This document shows, piece by piece, positions 1 through 11,800 of a stretch of 64,000 nt of DNA. A program made the translations under genes and the position numbers. Numbering within the stretch: position 1 is the stretch's first letter; the number at the start of each line of letters is the position of its first letter. The stretch is from Limonium bicolor (Eukaryota; Streptophyta; Magnoliopsida; Caryophyllales; Plumbaginaceae). The stretch covers positions 144,835,296-144,899,295 of the forward strand of contig CM041776.1 of assembly GCA_023374045.1 (NCBI GenBank). Direction: 5' to 3'. The notes under the pieces were generated by a model. That model had not been told where the DNA came from. It did not search any database and was given only the letters and a program-made list of their open reading frames with translations.

Positions 1-423
1 TATTGCTTTTTAATGTATTTGTCTTTTGCAAATGAAAAGAGAATTGAGAGTGTGTGAGAGAGGGCATGAATCGGCTGACACCCAGCCCCATAGGTTTTAA
101 ATTCTATTTACAATATTGGACACACTAGTTTGAGTTATTTATGTTTTTACCCCATAGCTTCCCGTTTTTGACAGTTTTTACTATTTTCTCGTTTTATTGA
201 TTTTATTGGTTCTAAACCTTCACTAATGTTTATTAATGACTATTTAGTTGACCAAAATTGTTACGAGTCTATTTGACCCGCTTAAAGTCACGTTTTCCCG
301 GTTTCCTCGAAAAACGCGCTTTAAGGTTCGTTTGTGTTTTTAATCCATTTTCTTCGGGAATTTGTTTCTACATGTTATTTAGGCATAATTAAGACTTTAG
401 AATCCATATAATACGCTTACCGA
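1..423 (-). mobile_element. Element A, 3' LTR, distal part (continues off the left edge)
   Basis: This stretch closely matches 51798-52233, which lies in the other LTR of the same element (shared opening of ctttttaatgtatttg and the block ending in atacgcttaccga). It runs off the window's left edge and is cut at 423 by solo LTR B1; the LTR resumes at 4965. Element A reads on the minus strand, judged from its primer site at 13242-13253 and its polypurine tract beside 5137. By comparison with the 5' LTR, roughly 3.4 kb of this LTR should lie left of the window. No coding capacity is seen. Confidence 0.85.
419..423. repeat. Target-site duplication ACCGA (left copy, B1)
   Basis: ACCGA precedes the TG of the LTR starting at 424 and is repeated exactly at 4960-4964 after the terminal CA. 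This is the 5-bp signature of an integrase-mediated insertion. Confidence 0.95.
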
Positions 424-781
424 TGTAACACCCCTTCCAACATTAACACACTTTACAACAAACTGCAGCGGAAAACATACTTCATCACATTACTTAACTC
501 GTTGGTGTTACACGCCGTTAACCACCCACGTGGCTAACAAGGATATTACATATACATTGTATCGGTCTGATGGACTAGATTCCCGAGCGACTACACATTA
601 CTGTCCCTTTCCATTAACAACAACAACAACATATACCTTTCAACTGTACCGAGTATTCACAAACTAATGTTGATAACAATTTCGGTCTTACTACACCTAC
701 TGTACATATATAACTTAAATGATTACCCATGTACAAACGACTACCCCGTCCTACTCTCGAGCGGCTTCCAGCTCCTTGTAC

Positions 782-3686
782 CTGAAATAGGAAAAAGAAG
801 AGAAAGGGTGGCCCCCAGGGGCTCAGCACCTTTGCTGGTATGGTAATCCCGCAGCCCGCATGCTACCGGGCCACGCACAACTAATTGTCGTCTTAGCATG
901 CGGTAGATTATATTTGAATCATGCATGTAAACTATCAACACACAACACATAACATTCCACCACAATGGGCTCAACAAACAAATAACACATCCATACTTGA
1001 TAAGTCACTCATTGTGTTCATTAACCCTAGAGGGTTCCCTCTAGTGGAGCTACTTCCTTAATACGACACTTACCCAATAATCGGGTTATCCATAAACGTC
1101 TCTTTTATAAACTGGGATTCATATCCATGATCCACATACACCACATAACAACACTTTTCACGTTTCAACGTGCACATAACATAACATCGCAAATAACTTT
1201 TGCAGTACATCAACAACACATAACAAAATGGGCACGGATCTCTCTAGGAACCGCCCCAAACATAGTTAGTTCACAGGGAGAGCCTAGAGGACGCTGTCAA
1301 ACTCATGCTAAGCTCATTTACATAACTCGTTACCATCCTGTTAGACGAACGGATAACTTAACATAAAGATGGATCGGATTTAGTGACCTGAACACAACAT
1401 TCATAATCCCCAAAAGACGTGAGTCAAGAGCCTTGGTTAAGCTCAGGGGTGATTGAAGACCAATGAAGGAAAACAACCAACAGAGAGGAAGCTGAAGAAA
1501 CTGTATACAACAACTCCCAAACAACGCGCGACCGGAACATACCGGATTCCTCACCCCCCATAATATATAAATAATCACAATAAAGACTCCGCTATGGAAC
1601 CTATCACACCAGCACACAATACAGTATTACAATTGAGTTTATCACACAAAAGAGGGTCATACATTCACAGCAACATCTCACACAACATCACACAACCAAC
1701 TCACGCATAGCCGTGGTTAGAACGTTCCTTAGGCCGGAAACGTTATTACCGGATACCGTTCTCTTACGTTTACCTAATAGTGGTTAACTAGCCTTTCATG
1801 AGCATTCGTGGTTTCCGGTATCGACACGTAAACACACAACAACAATAACGACTGTAAACTCGTTTCATGATTTATCTTATAACGTGGCAAACATACAGAA
1901 AAACACATTGGCATACAAGCCGGTGTAATCCGGTAGGACACAGGTTGTAAGAAAACCATACCTGTCACCGGGGTTTTACTCTAACGTGCCATCACATGTT
2001 CCTCGTAACATCTTTGAAAAACTGGTAACATTACATTTACTTTTATTAACATTGGGGTAACATGATTGATTAAAGTCTAATGCTCATAACTTATCCCCGT
2101 TAACTAGTTAAATAACTTCACATTTTTAACTTGTTTTACTTTTACATTTTAATACAACTTTTCCCCCACTAAATTGTCATTATAACTCACTTAACATGTC
2201 CTTAACAATCTTATAACATCATTACTTAATAATCCCCACCATCCTATAACCTTAAACAATGTTTTTGGTCCATACAGCGCCTTGTCCGAACTTGTGTCCG
2301 GACTTCCCAAGTTCGGACACTGTTCGAGGCTCAAATGGGTGTAAACAGATGACCGTCCGAACATGCGTCCGAGCTTCCCAAGTTCGGACGCTATTCGAGG
2401 CCAAAAGAGGATATAGAGATAGGCGTGTCCGAACGTCCAAATTCAGACGGTAGTTCGGACACTGGTCGAGGCTTAGATCACTTACGCGCAACAAGGCATG
2501 TCCGAACGTCCACGTTCGGACGGTAGTTCAGACGTGCCAAAACCTTCATTTTCTATACCTTTAAACACTTACTCATTTCTTGCCAAAATGCCAACACTTA
2601 TAGTATTTCCCCCTTAGGTTTATAGCATGTTCCCACACATTATTTAGCCCACCAAAAATACTTCATGTCCTTCCAAGAATTTTCTTCACAAGTTTAAACA
2701 TCTTCCTCACCTAAACATCATTTCCTCCTTGTACATCAACATTACCTAAACCTTAACAAACTCCTCCAAGACTTTAGTACATCCTTAAACACCCATTGGA
2801 TTTCTTGAACTTCCAAGATAATGCCTAAATCCTTCTTGCCTTCTAAAACACCTTAACACACCTTTCTTTCCTTAGTAAAACACTTAATCATTCTCAGCAC
2901 TTCCAAACTCACCAAAACTCTTTTTAAACACTTAAAACTTCTTATACATTTTCTAAATTTTGACATGGGTTCTTCTAGCACATTGCTATACCAAAGCACA
3001 TAGCTTTCACCATTAGACATTCAAGAACACCTAAAATCCATCAAGAGTATTCTCACACATAAACACTTAGGTTTTCACCCTTTCACAACCAGAAACACTT
3101 AATCACTTAATACACATTCCTTACACACAAACATATTGTTTTTCCTCCTTTAACCATCCAAGACACTCATCTTTACAAAGAATGTTCTTTACACACATCT
3201 AAATCCTTAAACTACACTACTTCACAATATAGTGCATAAACTTAAATTGCTTGACAGTTAGGTCCTTAAATAACATGGCTCGCAGGCCCTTAAATGCATT
3301 AAACTTAAACACTGAATTTCCCACATATATATTGCCTTTAACCTGCAAATACACTCAACATCACATATGCCTTTTAATAATCTCCTTAAAACAATTCACT
3401 AGCTCTTTTCCCATTGGCTCCTTAGGTATTTTATTAAGCAAATCAAGCTTATTTTTCCTAAGGCATTTAAACTACATTTAGATAGTTTGTTTACCTCTTC
3501 TCCTTCACAAATTTTTCATTGTAACCCCTTTCTACTTCTTTGGTAGAAACCGGCAAGGCTTTGATTGCTTGTCAAACTTCTAATCAATGTACAAGCAAGG
3601 TAATGAGTATTCAAGCTTCATGCTTAAACTCATTGTAAACCCTAGGTTATATATATTGTCTTAACACATTAGGATAGTTGTCTTAC
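782..3686 (-). other. Putative LTR leader intron in B1
   Basis: On the minus strand CAAG/GTAAGA (donor, GT at 3686-3685) is followed about 2.9 kb later by a long pyrimidine run and TTTCAG/GTAC (acceptor, CAG at 784-782). The same two sites recur at equivalent places in C, A, E and B2. The island 2281-2536 lies inside. Splicing is inferred from sequence only. Confidence 0.45.
2281..2536. repeat. GTCCGAAC/GTTCGGAC inverted-repeat island in B1
   Basis: About 255 bp carry a dozen half-sites of the form GTCCGAAC, GTCCGGAC, GTTCGGAC and GTCCGAGC in both orientations, in an otherwise AT-rich LTR that is poor in CpG. Halves are spaced a few to about 20 bases apart and can form 7-9 bp stems. TTCGAGGC recurs at the unit boundaries, giving an approximate 65-bp higher-order period. 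Confidence 0.9.
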
Positions 3687-4229
3687 CTTGGAATAAAAAG
3701 AGAGCTTGAATAAGCATCAAGAGAGGACTCCTCCTTGTCTTTTAATGATAGAAATGGAACTATGGAAAACAAGAGGAGACACATTAATGGTGAATTTTCA
3801 GACATGTAATAAAAATGAAGGAAATGTTGTTTTCTTTGGTTTTTCCTTACCTTGTAGCAAAGGTGATCAACAAGGCATAAAAATATAGACTCAAGCTCCT
3901 TCCATGGAAGTTCTCCTTGGCACCGAAATGGTGGTTTTGAAGATTTGAAAAGAGGGAAATGAAGAGCTTGCTCCAACTAGAAGAATAGTGGTCTTAAAAT
4001 TGGATTTGGATCTTGGAGCTAGAAGATACAAGCATTCAAGGATGGAGATGATATGTTTTTTCTGTAGCAAAAATGATTTCAAGAAGGGAGGATGGAGAAG
4101 GCTACGGTGGTGAGTGAAGGAAATAAGAGAATGAGGTGAGAGAGTACTCTTGTTTAGATATTTATGTAATAAAGGAGAATAATACTTTACTTTATGTCTT
4201 CCTTTCTTTAATTGATTTGCAAATGGTGG

Positions 4230-4236
4230 TGACTCA
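4230..4236 (-). promoter_or_regulatory. TGACTCA motif within a GGTGACTCACC palindrome (B1)
   Basis: TGACTCA, the core bound by GCN4-class bZIP proteins, sits just downstream, on the minus strand, of a TATA-like block (AATATAAGG at about 4250). The same arrangement occurs at 26553-26559, 49323-49329 and 60942-60948. A role in transcription is inferred from conservation and position. Confidence 0.5.
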
Positions 4237-4959
4237 CCTTACAAAAACCGGCCCCCTTATATTACTTAGGGGTGTTTTGGTCTTTGTTGACCAATTAACT
4301 TACTTATATTGACTAATGTGATAAACTAGCATATTTTAGTTACTATTCACAAAAAACAAGGCACATACTTGTGAAATTTTTGATTTCCCATTGATTTAGA
4401 CTTCCAAATGTGATACTAAGTAGTACACATGTTAATTAAAGAGTAATTATGGACATTTAGCCATTCAAAACCCATTTACAAGACAATTTTTCAAAAATGT
4501 GCTTTAAGACTCCTTAAAGCACATTTTGTGTTTTAACTTGTTTTCAAGCTTGGTTTTCTTTAGTAATTGATTTTATATGTTCATTAACATATAATTAAGG
4601 TATAGGTATGACCTTTAGGTCTTATACAAATTTATCCCAAGCTTAGAGCACATTTTTGCCCATATTGACTTTAAGGTATTTATTTGTGTTTTATTTGGTT
4701 TAATTGTCTACCAAGGTTTCCTAAGGACTTAATTAGCCTTATTAAATCATAATTGAATATTATTTAGTCTTGGTAGGTTCTTTGGGTCCTAACCAAGTTC
4801 ACTCCAAGCTTAGAGCATATTTTTGCTCAAGCTGTGTCTTAGTGCTTTGTTGCGTTTTACTATGGTTTAAATTGTTCACTGTTGTTTCTAAGGTACTTTT
4901 TAGCCTTTAAATACCATATTTTAATGTCTAAACAACATATCAAGGTTTGGGGTATTTCA

Positions 4960-4964
4960 ACCGA
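4960..4964. repeat. Target-site duplication ACCGA (right copy, B1)
   Basis: Exact repeat of 419-423. Confidence 0.95.
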
Positions 4965-5137
4965 GGTCTCATACCTCCTATGGTCATTTAACGCCTATTT
5001 AGCGTTTTTCGCTTTTTAAGCGTTTCTTTATTTCTTTTGGATTTATTTTTCCTTACCAATATTACCTAGGCACCATTAGGCCCTTAAATACCTATTAGAT
5101 TAATTTTAATCGCTATATTTAAGTTCGGGGTATTTCA
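4965..5137 (-). mobile_element. Element A, 3' LTR, proximal end
   Basis: This continues the LTR interrupted at 423 and matches 52233-52404 closely, through to the terminus GTTCGGGGTATTTCA at 5137. On the minus strand the LTR therefore begins TGAAATACCCC, immediately after a polypurine tract. Confidence 0.9.
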
Positions 5138-5171
5138 ATCTACCCCCCTTAAAAACTTTGTCCTCAAAGTT
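5138..5171 (-). promoter_or_regulatory. Polypurine tract and upstream hairpin of element A
   Basis: On the minus strand an AACTTTG-AGGA-CAAAGTT hairpin (5154-5171, 7-bp stem, 4-nt loop) is followed by TTTTTAAGGGGGGTAGAT and then the LTR. A purine-rich tract next to the LTR is the plus-strand primer of LTR retrotransposons, and it fixes the element's orientation. The hairpin recurs in C and T3. Confidence 0.85.
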
Positions 5172-5220
5172 GTTCGAGGTTATAGGGTTACTATACTTAT
5201 TTATTTACGCTTGCCTAATA

Positions 5221-5225
5221 CCAAA
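5221..5225. repeat. Target-site duplication CCAAA (left copy, T1)
   Basis: CCAAA is repeated exactly at 7676-7680, directly after the terminal CA of solo LTR T1. Confidence 0.93.
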
Positions 5226-6086
5226 TGTGATGCCCCAGATTTTTTTTTATTTTACTTCTTTTTGATTCGCAAAGGGAGTTCGTATTAAACTGTAATCTTA
5301 TATAAGAATGTTTATGACATTCTTCTGGATGTTATCTTGTTAACTTTGAGGAATGAGGGTTAGAAGAGTTATTCTTTTATTTATTTATTTTGAAGGAGGG
5401 CTATGGATGTCCTTTCGGTTTTATTATCATTTAAGGAGTTAGGAAGTATTTTTTTTCTTTTTCTATTTCCTAACTTTCTTTTCTTATTTTCTAATTCATG
5501 CTCTTCTCCTTCCACGACAGTTTCCTCGCTTCCTCAACCCTCTCTCACTTTCATATCTTCTTCCTCTCTTTGCTTCTCTTCCTTCTCCTCAATCTCCTCC
5601 CTATAATCGATCAATGGAGATTTGCTAATGGAGTTTCGGTGTTGATAGTCAATCGATCGTAAGGTTTGATTTGTAAATTTCGGTTCTCTTCTCCATTGAG
5701 TTTTCTTTTCTCCTTTCTGATTTTGCTTTTGTATTTGGGAATGGTTCAATTCAAGGGATTTTCGTTCAAGTGGGAATTCGAGGAAGGCATTTCGTAGAGT
5801 CCTCTGAGATTGCATTGCGTCGGATGTGAGGTAGGTGGTGAATGGATTCGGTTGTGTGTGTTCGACCATGGGGATTTCTGATTTTGTTTGTTCTTCGTAT
5901 ATGATTGTTTTAACTCTTTGATTTGGTGATGTTTTTGGTTGATTTTGATGTGCGTTTGATGCGTTAAAACCCCATGGAAATGTGTTTTCGATTGGTTAAT
6001 TTTCTACAATAAGTTATGTATGTTTTGTGGGGGATTTGTGGCTTGGTTATGGCTGATTCCCGTAAGTGATTTTGCAGTTTTCGGTA

Positions 6087-6196
6087 TGTCCTAACATGTG
6101 TCCGAACATTGAAGTTCGGACATCATACGCCGGAGGATTTTTCAGACTCTCGAATTAGGTCCGAACATGCAAGGTCGGACGCATGTTCGGACGGCC
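6087..6196. repeat. GTCCGAAC inverted-repeat island in T1
   Basis: A compact cluster of GTCCGAAC, GTTCGGAC and GGTCGGAC half-sites in both orientations. It is the shortest such island among the T-family LTRs. Confidence 0.85.
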
Positions 6197-7049
6197 TTTT
6201 GGTTTAGCATAACTTCTTCGTTTGAGCTCCGTTTTGAGTGCCGTTTGCGGCGTTGGATTCCTCTTTTCGAGTACTATCTGTTCTGGTATGTTTTGGTACA
6301 TGTATATGTATTTTGATTTGAAAGTCTTAAATAAGCCTCTAAACTCTGATTTGCTCTGGAAGAGTGTTTGAGCTTCTATGCTTCTGGTTGGTTTTCGTGT
6401 TTGCTAGTCAGTGTATGACTTTTGTTTTGGTAAAGGATTATGATCCGTTTGATGTGCTTTGGCCCTCTGTTCTGTTCTGTTAAAAGCTTCTACTTTCTGC
6501 TCTGTTCTGACAAGGACTTTTGTCCCGTTCTGTTGAAAGCTTCTGTTTGTTAAGCTTCTGTTTTGGGACCTAGTTACTCTGATTCTGAGCCATGAATGGC
6601 TGGGTCGAGCTATTCCGTGGTATACCATGTAGACGTCATTCTGAGTGTGGGTCATGCCCAATCTGTTCTGTGGGGTTGACGAACCCTTTGGCCTTCGGGT
6701 CATTTCTGCGTTGTCGAGGGATCTGTTAGATCCATGGGTCTACGACCCTTTCTGAGTGTTATGCTTGGTGCTAGTGTCCCACTTCTGATTGTTAAGAGTT
6801 CTGTTTTCTGTTAGCTCTAACTGTTTCTGATTTCTGACAGACTACTATGTGCTTTCTGTCTTCTAAAAGCCTCTGGTTTACTAAGTGATCTGTTTCTGTC
6901 TGCTCTGTCTGTTTTCAAACGTCGACGGACTGCTGTGTGCTTTCTGTCTGCTGGGTATTTCTGCTTTATAAGCGCTCTGCTTCGTCTGCTCTCTATCTGT
7001 ATTTGATTTGAGACGGTCTGCTGTGTGCTTACCGCCTTCTGATAAGTTC

Positions 7050-7150
7050 CGGATTTTGCTATGCTTCTGATTTTGCTAAGCTTCTGATTTTGCTAAGCTT
7101 CTGATTGTGTTTAAGCTTCTGAGGTTCTTAAGCTTCTGATTTCGTCAAGC
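7050..7150 (+). repeat. Short tandem repeat, unit near 20 bp (GCTAAGCTTCTGAT)
   Basis: At least four imperfect copies of TTTTGCTAAGCTTCTGAT and variants stand head to tail in the 3' part of T1, within a broader CTTCTG-rich stretch from about 6780 to 7290. Confidence 0.7.
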
Positions 7151-7675
7151 TTTCAGCTTCAGTTTACCTTCTGCTATTAAGTGTATGTTTTGACCACTGC
7201 TTAGCCTCTTCTGTTTTAGACTTCTGCCTATTTGAAAGTCTTCTGCTTTGACTTTGGTTTCGCTCTGGCTAAGCGCTTCTGTATATGTATAAGTATGTAT
7301 GTTCAGATTATGTTTTGAGCATGCTCAGCTGATGAAGTTTATCACCTGCTGAGCAATAGTTTTGCTCACCCCTATCTCCGTCAGATTTGCAGGTTTTAGT
7401 TCGTGCTTGGAGATTCAGCTCTTACTTTTGGTTTTGGCATTTGAGTTTTGCATTTAGTTTGTTTGGCCTTAGGGCCCAGTTGTATTTAGATTATGCTTTG
7501 TAATTCAGTTTGGCTTCCGCCTGTGTAATGTAAAGACATTTTGTAATCGTTTATCTGGTAATATATGAGGATTAGTTCTATTTTGGGGTTTCGATAGTGT
7601 ATCCTTGCGTGTCTTAGGTAATAAGCGCGCGGCGTGTAACGGTCTCTCAACTAGGGTGGTTTTGGGGTTGTTACA

Positions 7676-8820
7676 CCAAAGCCATACGTTCTCCTCCTTA
7701 CAATTCTCAAATTCATTACTCAAGGTTCCTACATTCCATACCATACAAATGTACCCTCATTACTCCAATCCGTATTACATCCAACCATCCGGTTCCACAT
7801 TTCAAAATTTATACATACATACGGTGCAAAGCTATCCCCAAAGCAATGCAATACACATTACAATCCCGCAGGCACTCAGGTCAATTAGACACAGGACTCC
7901 TCTATGTCCCGCTGCCCTAGGAATAATACAACATGCTACACTACTATCTTTTCTGGTATAAGCTTCTAACAAAACCTCATTCTCCATACTAAGGGAAATC
8001 CCTTCACTACTACTAATTAGAAATTTTCTAAAACATACAACTCCAAATTTCAATTTATATTCATTACATCTATTATATGCGTGATTCTTGTGACCACTCA
8101 AGGGGAGCTTCAAGAATCATTCGACCCTGATGTGATCAGCATTGGTGTTGAACTATCTTTCCACCCCAATTTGTGTTCGGTTTCCCTTGATCTGATCAGG
8201 ATCCAGTTCGACTTCCCACATCAGTTTCAAACAGATAGTTCAATTATTTGCATTTTATATCTTTTTACTGTTCCTAGTCATAATTACAAATTCATACAAC
8301 TCCAAGGGATGGAATTTAGTCCATCAATCATCCTTACTCTACTTCCCAAATACTTTAGTCCAAGATTCAATACCTAAGTGCTCATTTCATCAATCTCCGC
8401 TACTTTCATCCATTACTCTCCAACTTCTCAAATAATCTACTAAGAGTTGCAATACTTATGAAATTCAGTCATCCTCAATTTACTTCCAATAATTTACCTC
8501 TGAATACACTACTTGTAGGTTCCGTTCATCAACTACTCTCAATTATTTTGTACTACTTCTTTAAGGGCTACCATACTTGTGGAACTCCGTCCACTACTCA
8601 TTACTCTTCTTTACTAATACTCTTACGCTAGGGTTACAAGACGGGTATATTCACCCTACCGTATTTGCATCTCTAGTGCTTAATTATCACAATTACAATA
8701 TGAATGAGTACTTATGTTTATTTAACATAGTACCAATCATCAATTCGATTCTCATTTATGCTATGCACATTATAGTTTATTTGTTTTATTCATAAAATTC
8801 ACATTATGCGGTTTTCGCTA
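7676..8820 (-). mobile_element. Element A, extra 3' non-coding segment
   Basis: About 1.15 kb separates a second, internal polypurine-like tract (near 8821) from the true one at 5138. The corresponding stretch in element C is 28880-30030. Both share a block including tgtgttcggtttcccttgatc (8175-8200, 29450-29470). T1 interrupts its start. No coding frame is recognisable; it may be an ancient 3' extension. Confidence 0.6.
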
Positions 8821-8854
8821 TACCCCCCTTAAAAGGGATTACGCCCACGTAATC
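8821..8854 (-). promoter_or_regulatory. Second polypurine-like tract with hairpin, element A
   Basis: On the minus strand GATTACG-TGGG-CGTAATC (8837-8854, perfect 7-bp stem) is followed by CCTTTTAAGGGGGGTATAG. It has the same layout as the tract next to the LTR, but no LTR follows. Element C has the same feature at 30031-30064. Confidence 0.7.
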
Positions 8855-11800
8855 TACCATATGTTATTATTGAACATTGGTTACTAAGTTCGGGCACTCT
8901 GAAGCATTTAGCTTCACTACGGTTTATTATATAATGTACTCTTGTCAAAGGATCTTAACCATACCAATGGTTTAGTCTTTGCACCAAGAATTCCTATATG
9001 AGTTTATTTAACTCATAATTAATTAGGTTCCAGCCTATCAGGCTTCAAGGCATTGATGACCATTCTATTATACTTACTAGGTACATTAATCTCCTAGCTA
9101 GGGCCCACTAGCTTCTGCTGCGTGACCCTGATAATCTTAGTACTTAATTGCTCTTTGGTTATTCCAAATGTGCTACTCATCGCCTTTTTGCCCCTCTATT
9201 GTGGGAATAAGGTTTACTAACAGTGTGGTATTCTTTTACCGCTGTTTGAACTTAATGAGTTTAAGATTTATAATCAGCTCTCTGGCAATCTCTTATGTAT
9301 ACTATTCGTACTCCCATGATTATTCACTAAGTTCCTCCGGCTTATTGTCGGGCGAGGTTAAGTCACTACTTAGTTGTAGTGCTTCCTTTGTTGTCAATAG
9401 CTTCTGAATTATACCAGTTCTTCTGGTTCAGTACAAGTGTTCTTTACTTGTATGACCTTGCATTCTCTATGCGTCAGTCCTAGTGACTTTCTTACATCTT
9501 CTTTCACCTTTTATTCAAATGGAATTCACCTCTTGTGATTGTTAGTGTATGTTACACTCTTCGTGCTTCTTTGGCCTTAGGCCGCACGGTTTGTTGCTAA
9601 GCTTGCTTAACTGGCTTATGCCATGTTTGTTGGTGAAAAGAAGGGTTTACTACGGTTTACATTTTTCCATATTTGTAACTTTCCCACTAGATCATTAGCT
9701 GCACAAGTGCAATACCAAAACACTCAGTCATACAGAGTGTAGAGGCGTAAACACTTGACAGTAATTCACTTATGTGATAGGAATGAATATTTTTTCCTGT
9801 CTTCTCATACTTATACTCCGCGTCATTATCTAACTACTTCCTTATAGCGGTCGCTTCTTGCGGACCGTATTCCTACTCATTGTACAACATTGTTCTTACT
9901 GTCTCTGTTACTGTGGTAGCTCATCTTTACTCATTACCATTGTCGTTGGCACCATTTCCTTATGGTGTAAATACACTAGGAGGTTCCTAGTTCATATGTA
10001 TGATGATTGTCGTAGCATACCGCAATGGTATTATTTTCCCCATGTGGAGATGTTTTATTTCAGTTTAGGTTTCATGTGTAGGTTGGCTTACCTCACATTA
10101 TTTCCATCATTTATGATACAATTTACCAAGTGTCTTGGTTGACCAAGGATAAAGTAATTTATCGGGTCACAAGCTCTCTTGAGCGTGGGTCATTCGTGGT
10201 GTTCAATGGGTATTCACATTGGTTGTTCCTGACAATTATTGTCTTTCCAGTGCTGAGCATTGGTTATAGGCTCTAGCTGTGCAATTTTATTTTGGTATGT
10301 ACATCACTAGGACATCCCAAGAAACTTCAAGGGTTTTCTGGTCCCGTTCTCCAATTGAGGAGAACTCTGTTATTGGTAAATGAAAGTTCTTGTTGAGGGG
10401 TCTATCTCCACTCATATGCCTCATGGCAAGGTTACTATGTCAGTATCTCTTTATGTACTGCATATGGAGTATACTTACTCTTTTAGACTGTAATTGTTTG
10501 TTCAGTCACCTCTTGGCAATATCTACATGCACATGCTTTGTTGCTATTGTTGATGGAAGCCTTCTCTAAGGGTTCACGTCTTCACCACGTTGGTGGTCTT
10601 CGGTTACAAGGGTATCTTTCCTCAAGTCTCTCGTAGTGTCCAAGTGTGGACTAGGCCATTGTTGCCATTATCACAATTCTTATGCCTCTGTGCTACCATT
10701 GCTATAGAAGGCATGAAGGTAATTAAAGCTTGTCAACTGTATACTAGACTGATGCTCTAGTGACAGTGACACTGAGTTGGCCATTACTACAAGCCACTCA
10801 GGATGTTGGGTTTGAATTGATGGTCCAGTTGTTGATTTCTTTGTCGTATGAGACAATATCTCTTGCAAGTCTTGTTATCAAATGGTGTGGGTTATGCAAC
10901 CGTTAAGGTTTACATAACATAGTTGGTTGATGGCTTTTAAGCCTTATTGCTGCAAGCTATGCTCTTTGCAAGCTGCTTATACATGTTTCCACTCCCTGTA
11001 TACCCCATAGGTTGGAGGTATTGCTGGGCTCCATGGTAAGTCGTGACATCACGCTTCCGTTCATGGGAGGCCCTTTAGCCAATCTGGTGCTAATCAGTGC
11101 CTTTTGTGATTTTGGGTATTTCCCGTTATGCGAAATCCCTTCGGTGTCCTAACCGAATGTTCATTCTAGCTTCTCTGCTCTTATCATGCCGCTTGTACAA
11201 CTGTTGTTAATCCAGACACCCTTCAAGGATCGCTCCTGGGTGTTGTTGATCAGGCCGTTACATCCGGCTAATGTTTATGATATGTTATCACTATACCGTC
11301 TTGTGGTATTGTATTTTGAGTTATCCCTTTGTGGGTTATAGCGTCTCTCTTCCTTGGGTAGACCATTTGTAGTTCCTCCTAGTATTCTTGACTAGGTTTA
11401 TATTCCTCTACAATGATGGATTATACTTCATGTTAATCTTTGTGGCTGTTCCCGTTTGTGAGCACTGTGGTGTTCAAGTTAGGCCTTTGCCCTATGGTGT
11501 GTTTAGGATGGGTATGCTTTCCAGCTGTCGTGTATTTGCTTGATGTCTTTCAGACATATCCAAGGTCTATGCTTACTAGTCGGCGCTCCTTGCGCTTCTT
11601 AATCCTCATTCCTTATCTTCAGATGGATTCTCTAAGTTCTCTTACACCAATTTACTTAGATGAGTTCCTTCTCCTTGAGCGTCTGAAGTGTCTAGCTGTT
11701 CTACTTTGAACTTACTGATGGTCCGTAGAATGGAGTTGACCACTTTCCGTGTTTCGTGCACTACATGCATACATACGTGGGGTACCATGTTGATACGTTG

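Larger units (their letters stand above)
424..4959 (-). mobile_element. Solo LTR B1 (4.5 kb) of a minus-strand gypsy-type family
   Basis: On the plus strand the unit begins TGTAACACCCC and ends GGGGTATTTCA, so on its own strand it runs TG...CA. It is flanked by perfect ACCGA duplications and has no internal domain, which makes it a solo LTR left by LTR-LTR recombination. It splits the 3' LTR of element A. Reading on the minus strand it holds a TATA-like and TGAGTCA block near 4230-4255, a donor-like CAAG/GTAAG at 3685, a GC-rich inverted-repeat island at 2281-2536 and an acceptor-like TTTCAG/GT at 782. The closest relative in the window is B2 (57557-61478). Confidence 0.93.
5831..7392 (+). 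other. Putative LTR leader intron in T1
   Basis: GATGTGAG/GTAGGTGG at 5831 matches the donor-like site shared by T2 and both T3 LTRs. AGATTTGCAG/G at 7392 is an acceptor match. The inverted-repeat island at 6087-6196 lies between them. No transcript evidence is available. Confidence 0.45.
5226..7675 (+). mobile_element. Solo LTR T1 (2.45 kb), relative of the T3 chromovirus LTR
   Basis: The unit starts TGTGATGCCCC, ends GGGGTTGTTACA and is flanked by perfect CCAAA duplications, with no internal domain. It is inserted in the 3' non-coding part of element A. It shares with the T3 LTRs the donor-like GAG/GTAGGTGG (5831), a GTCCGAAC island (6087-6196), a conserved block at 6595-6660 (gaatggctgggtcgagc...) and a TTTGCAG acceptor (7392). 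It therefore belongs to a diverged branch of the same Tekay-like family. Short open frames within it have no recognisable product. Confidence 0.92.

Noticed and set aside
5403..5606. A 67-codon Ser/Phe-rich small protein in T1
   Set aside because: It lies in the CT-rich leader start of an LTR, and its composition follows the pyrimidine tract.
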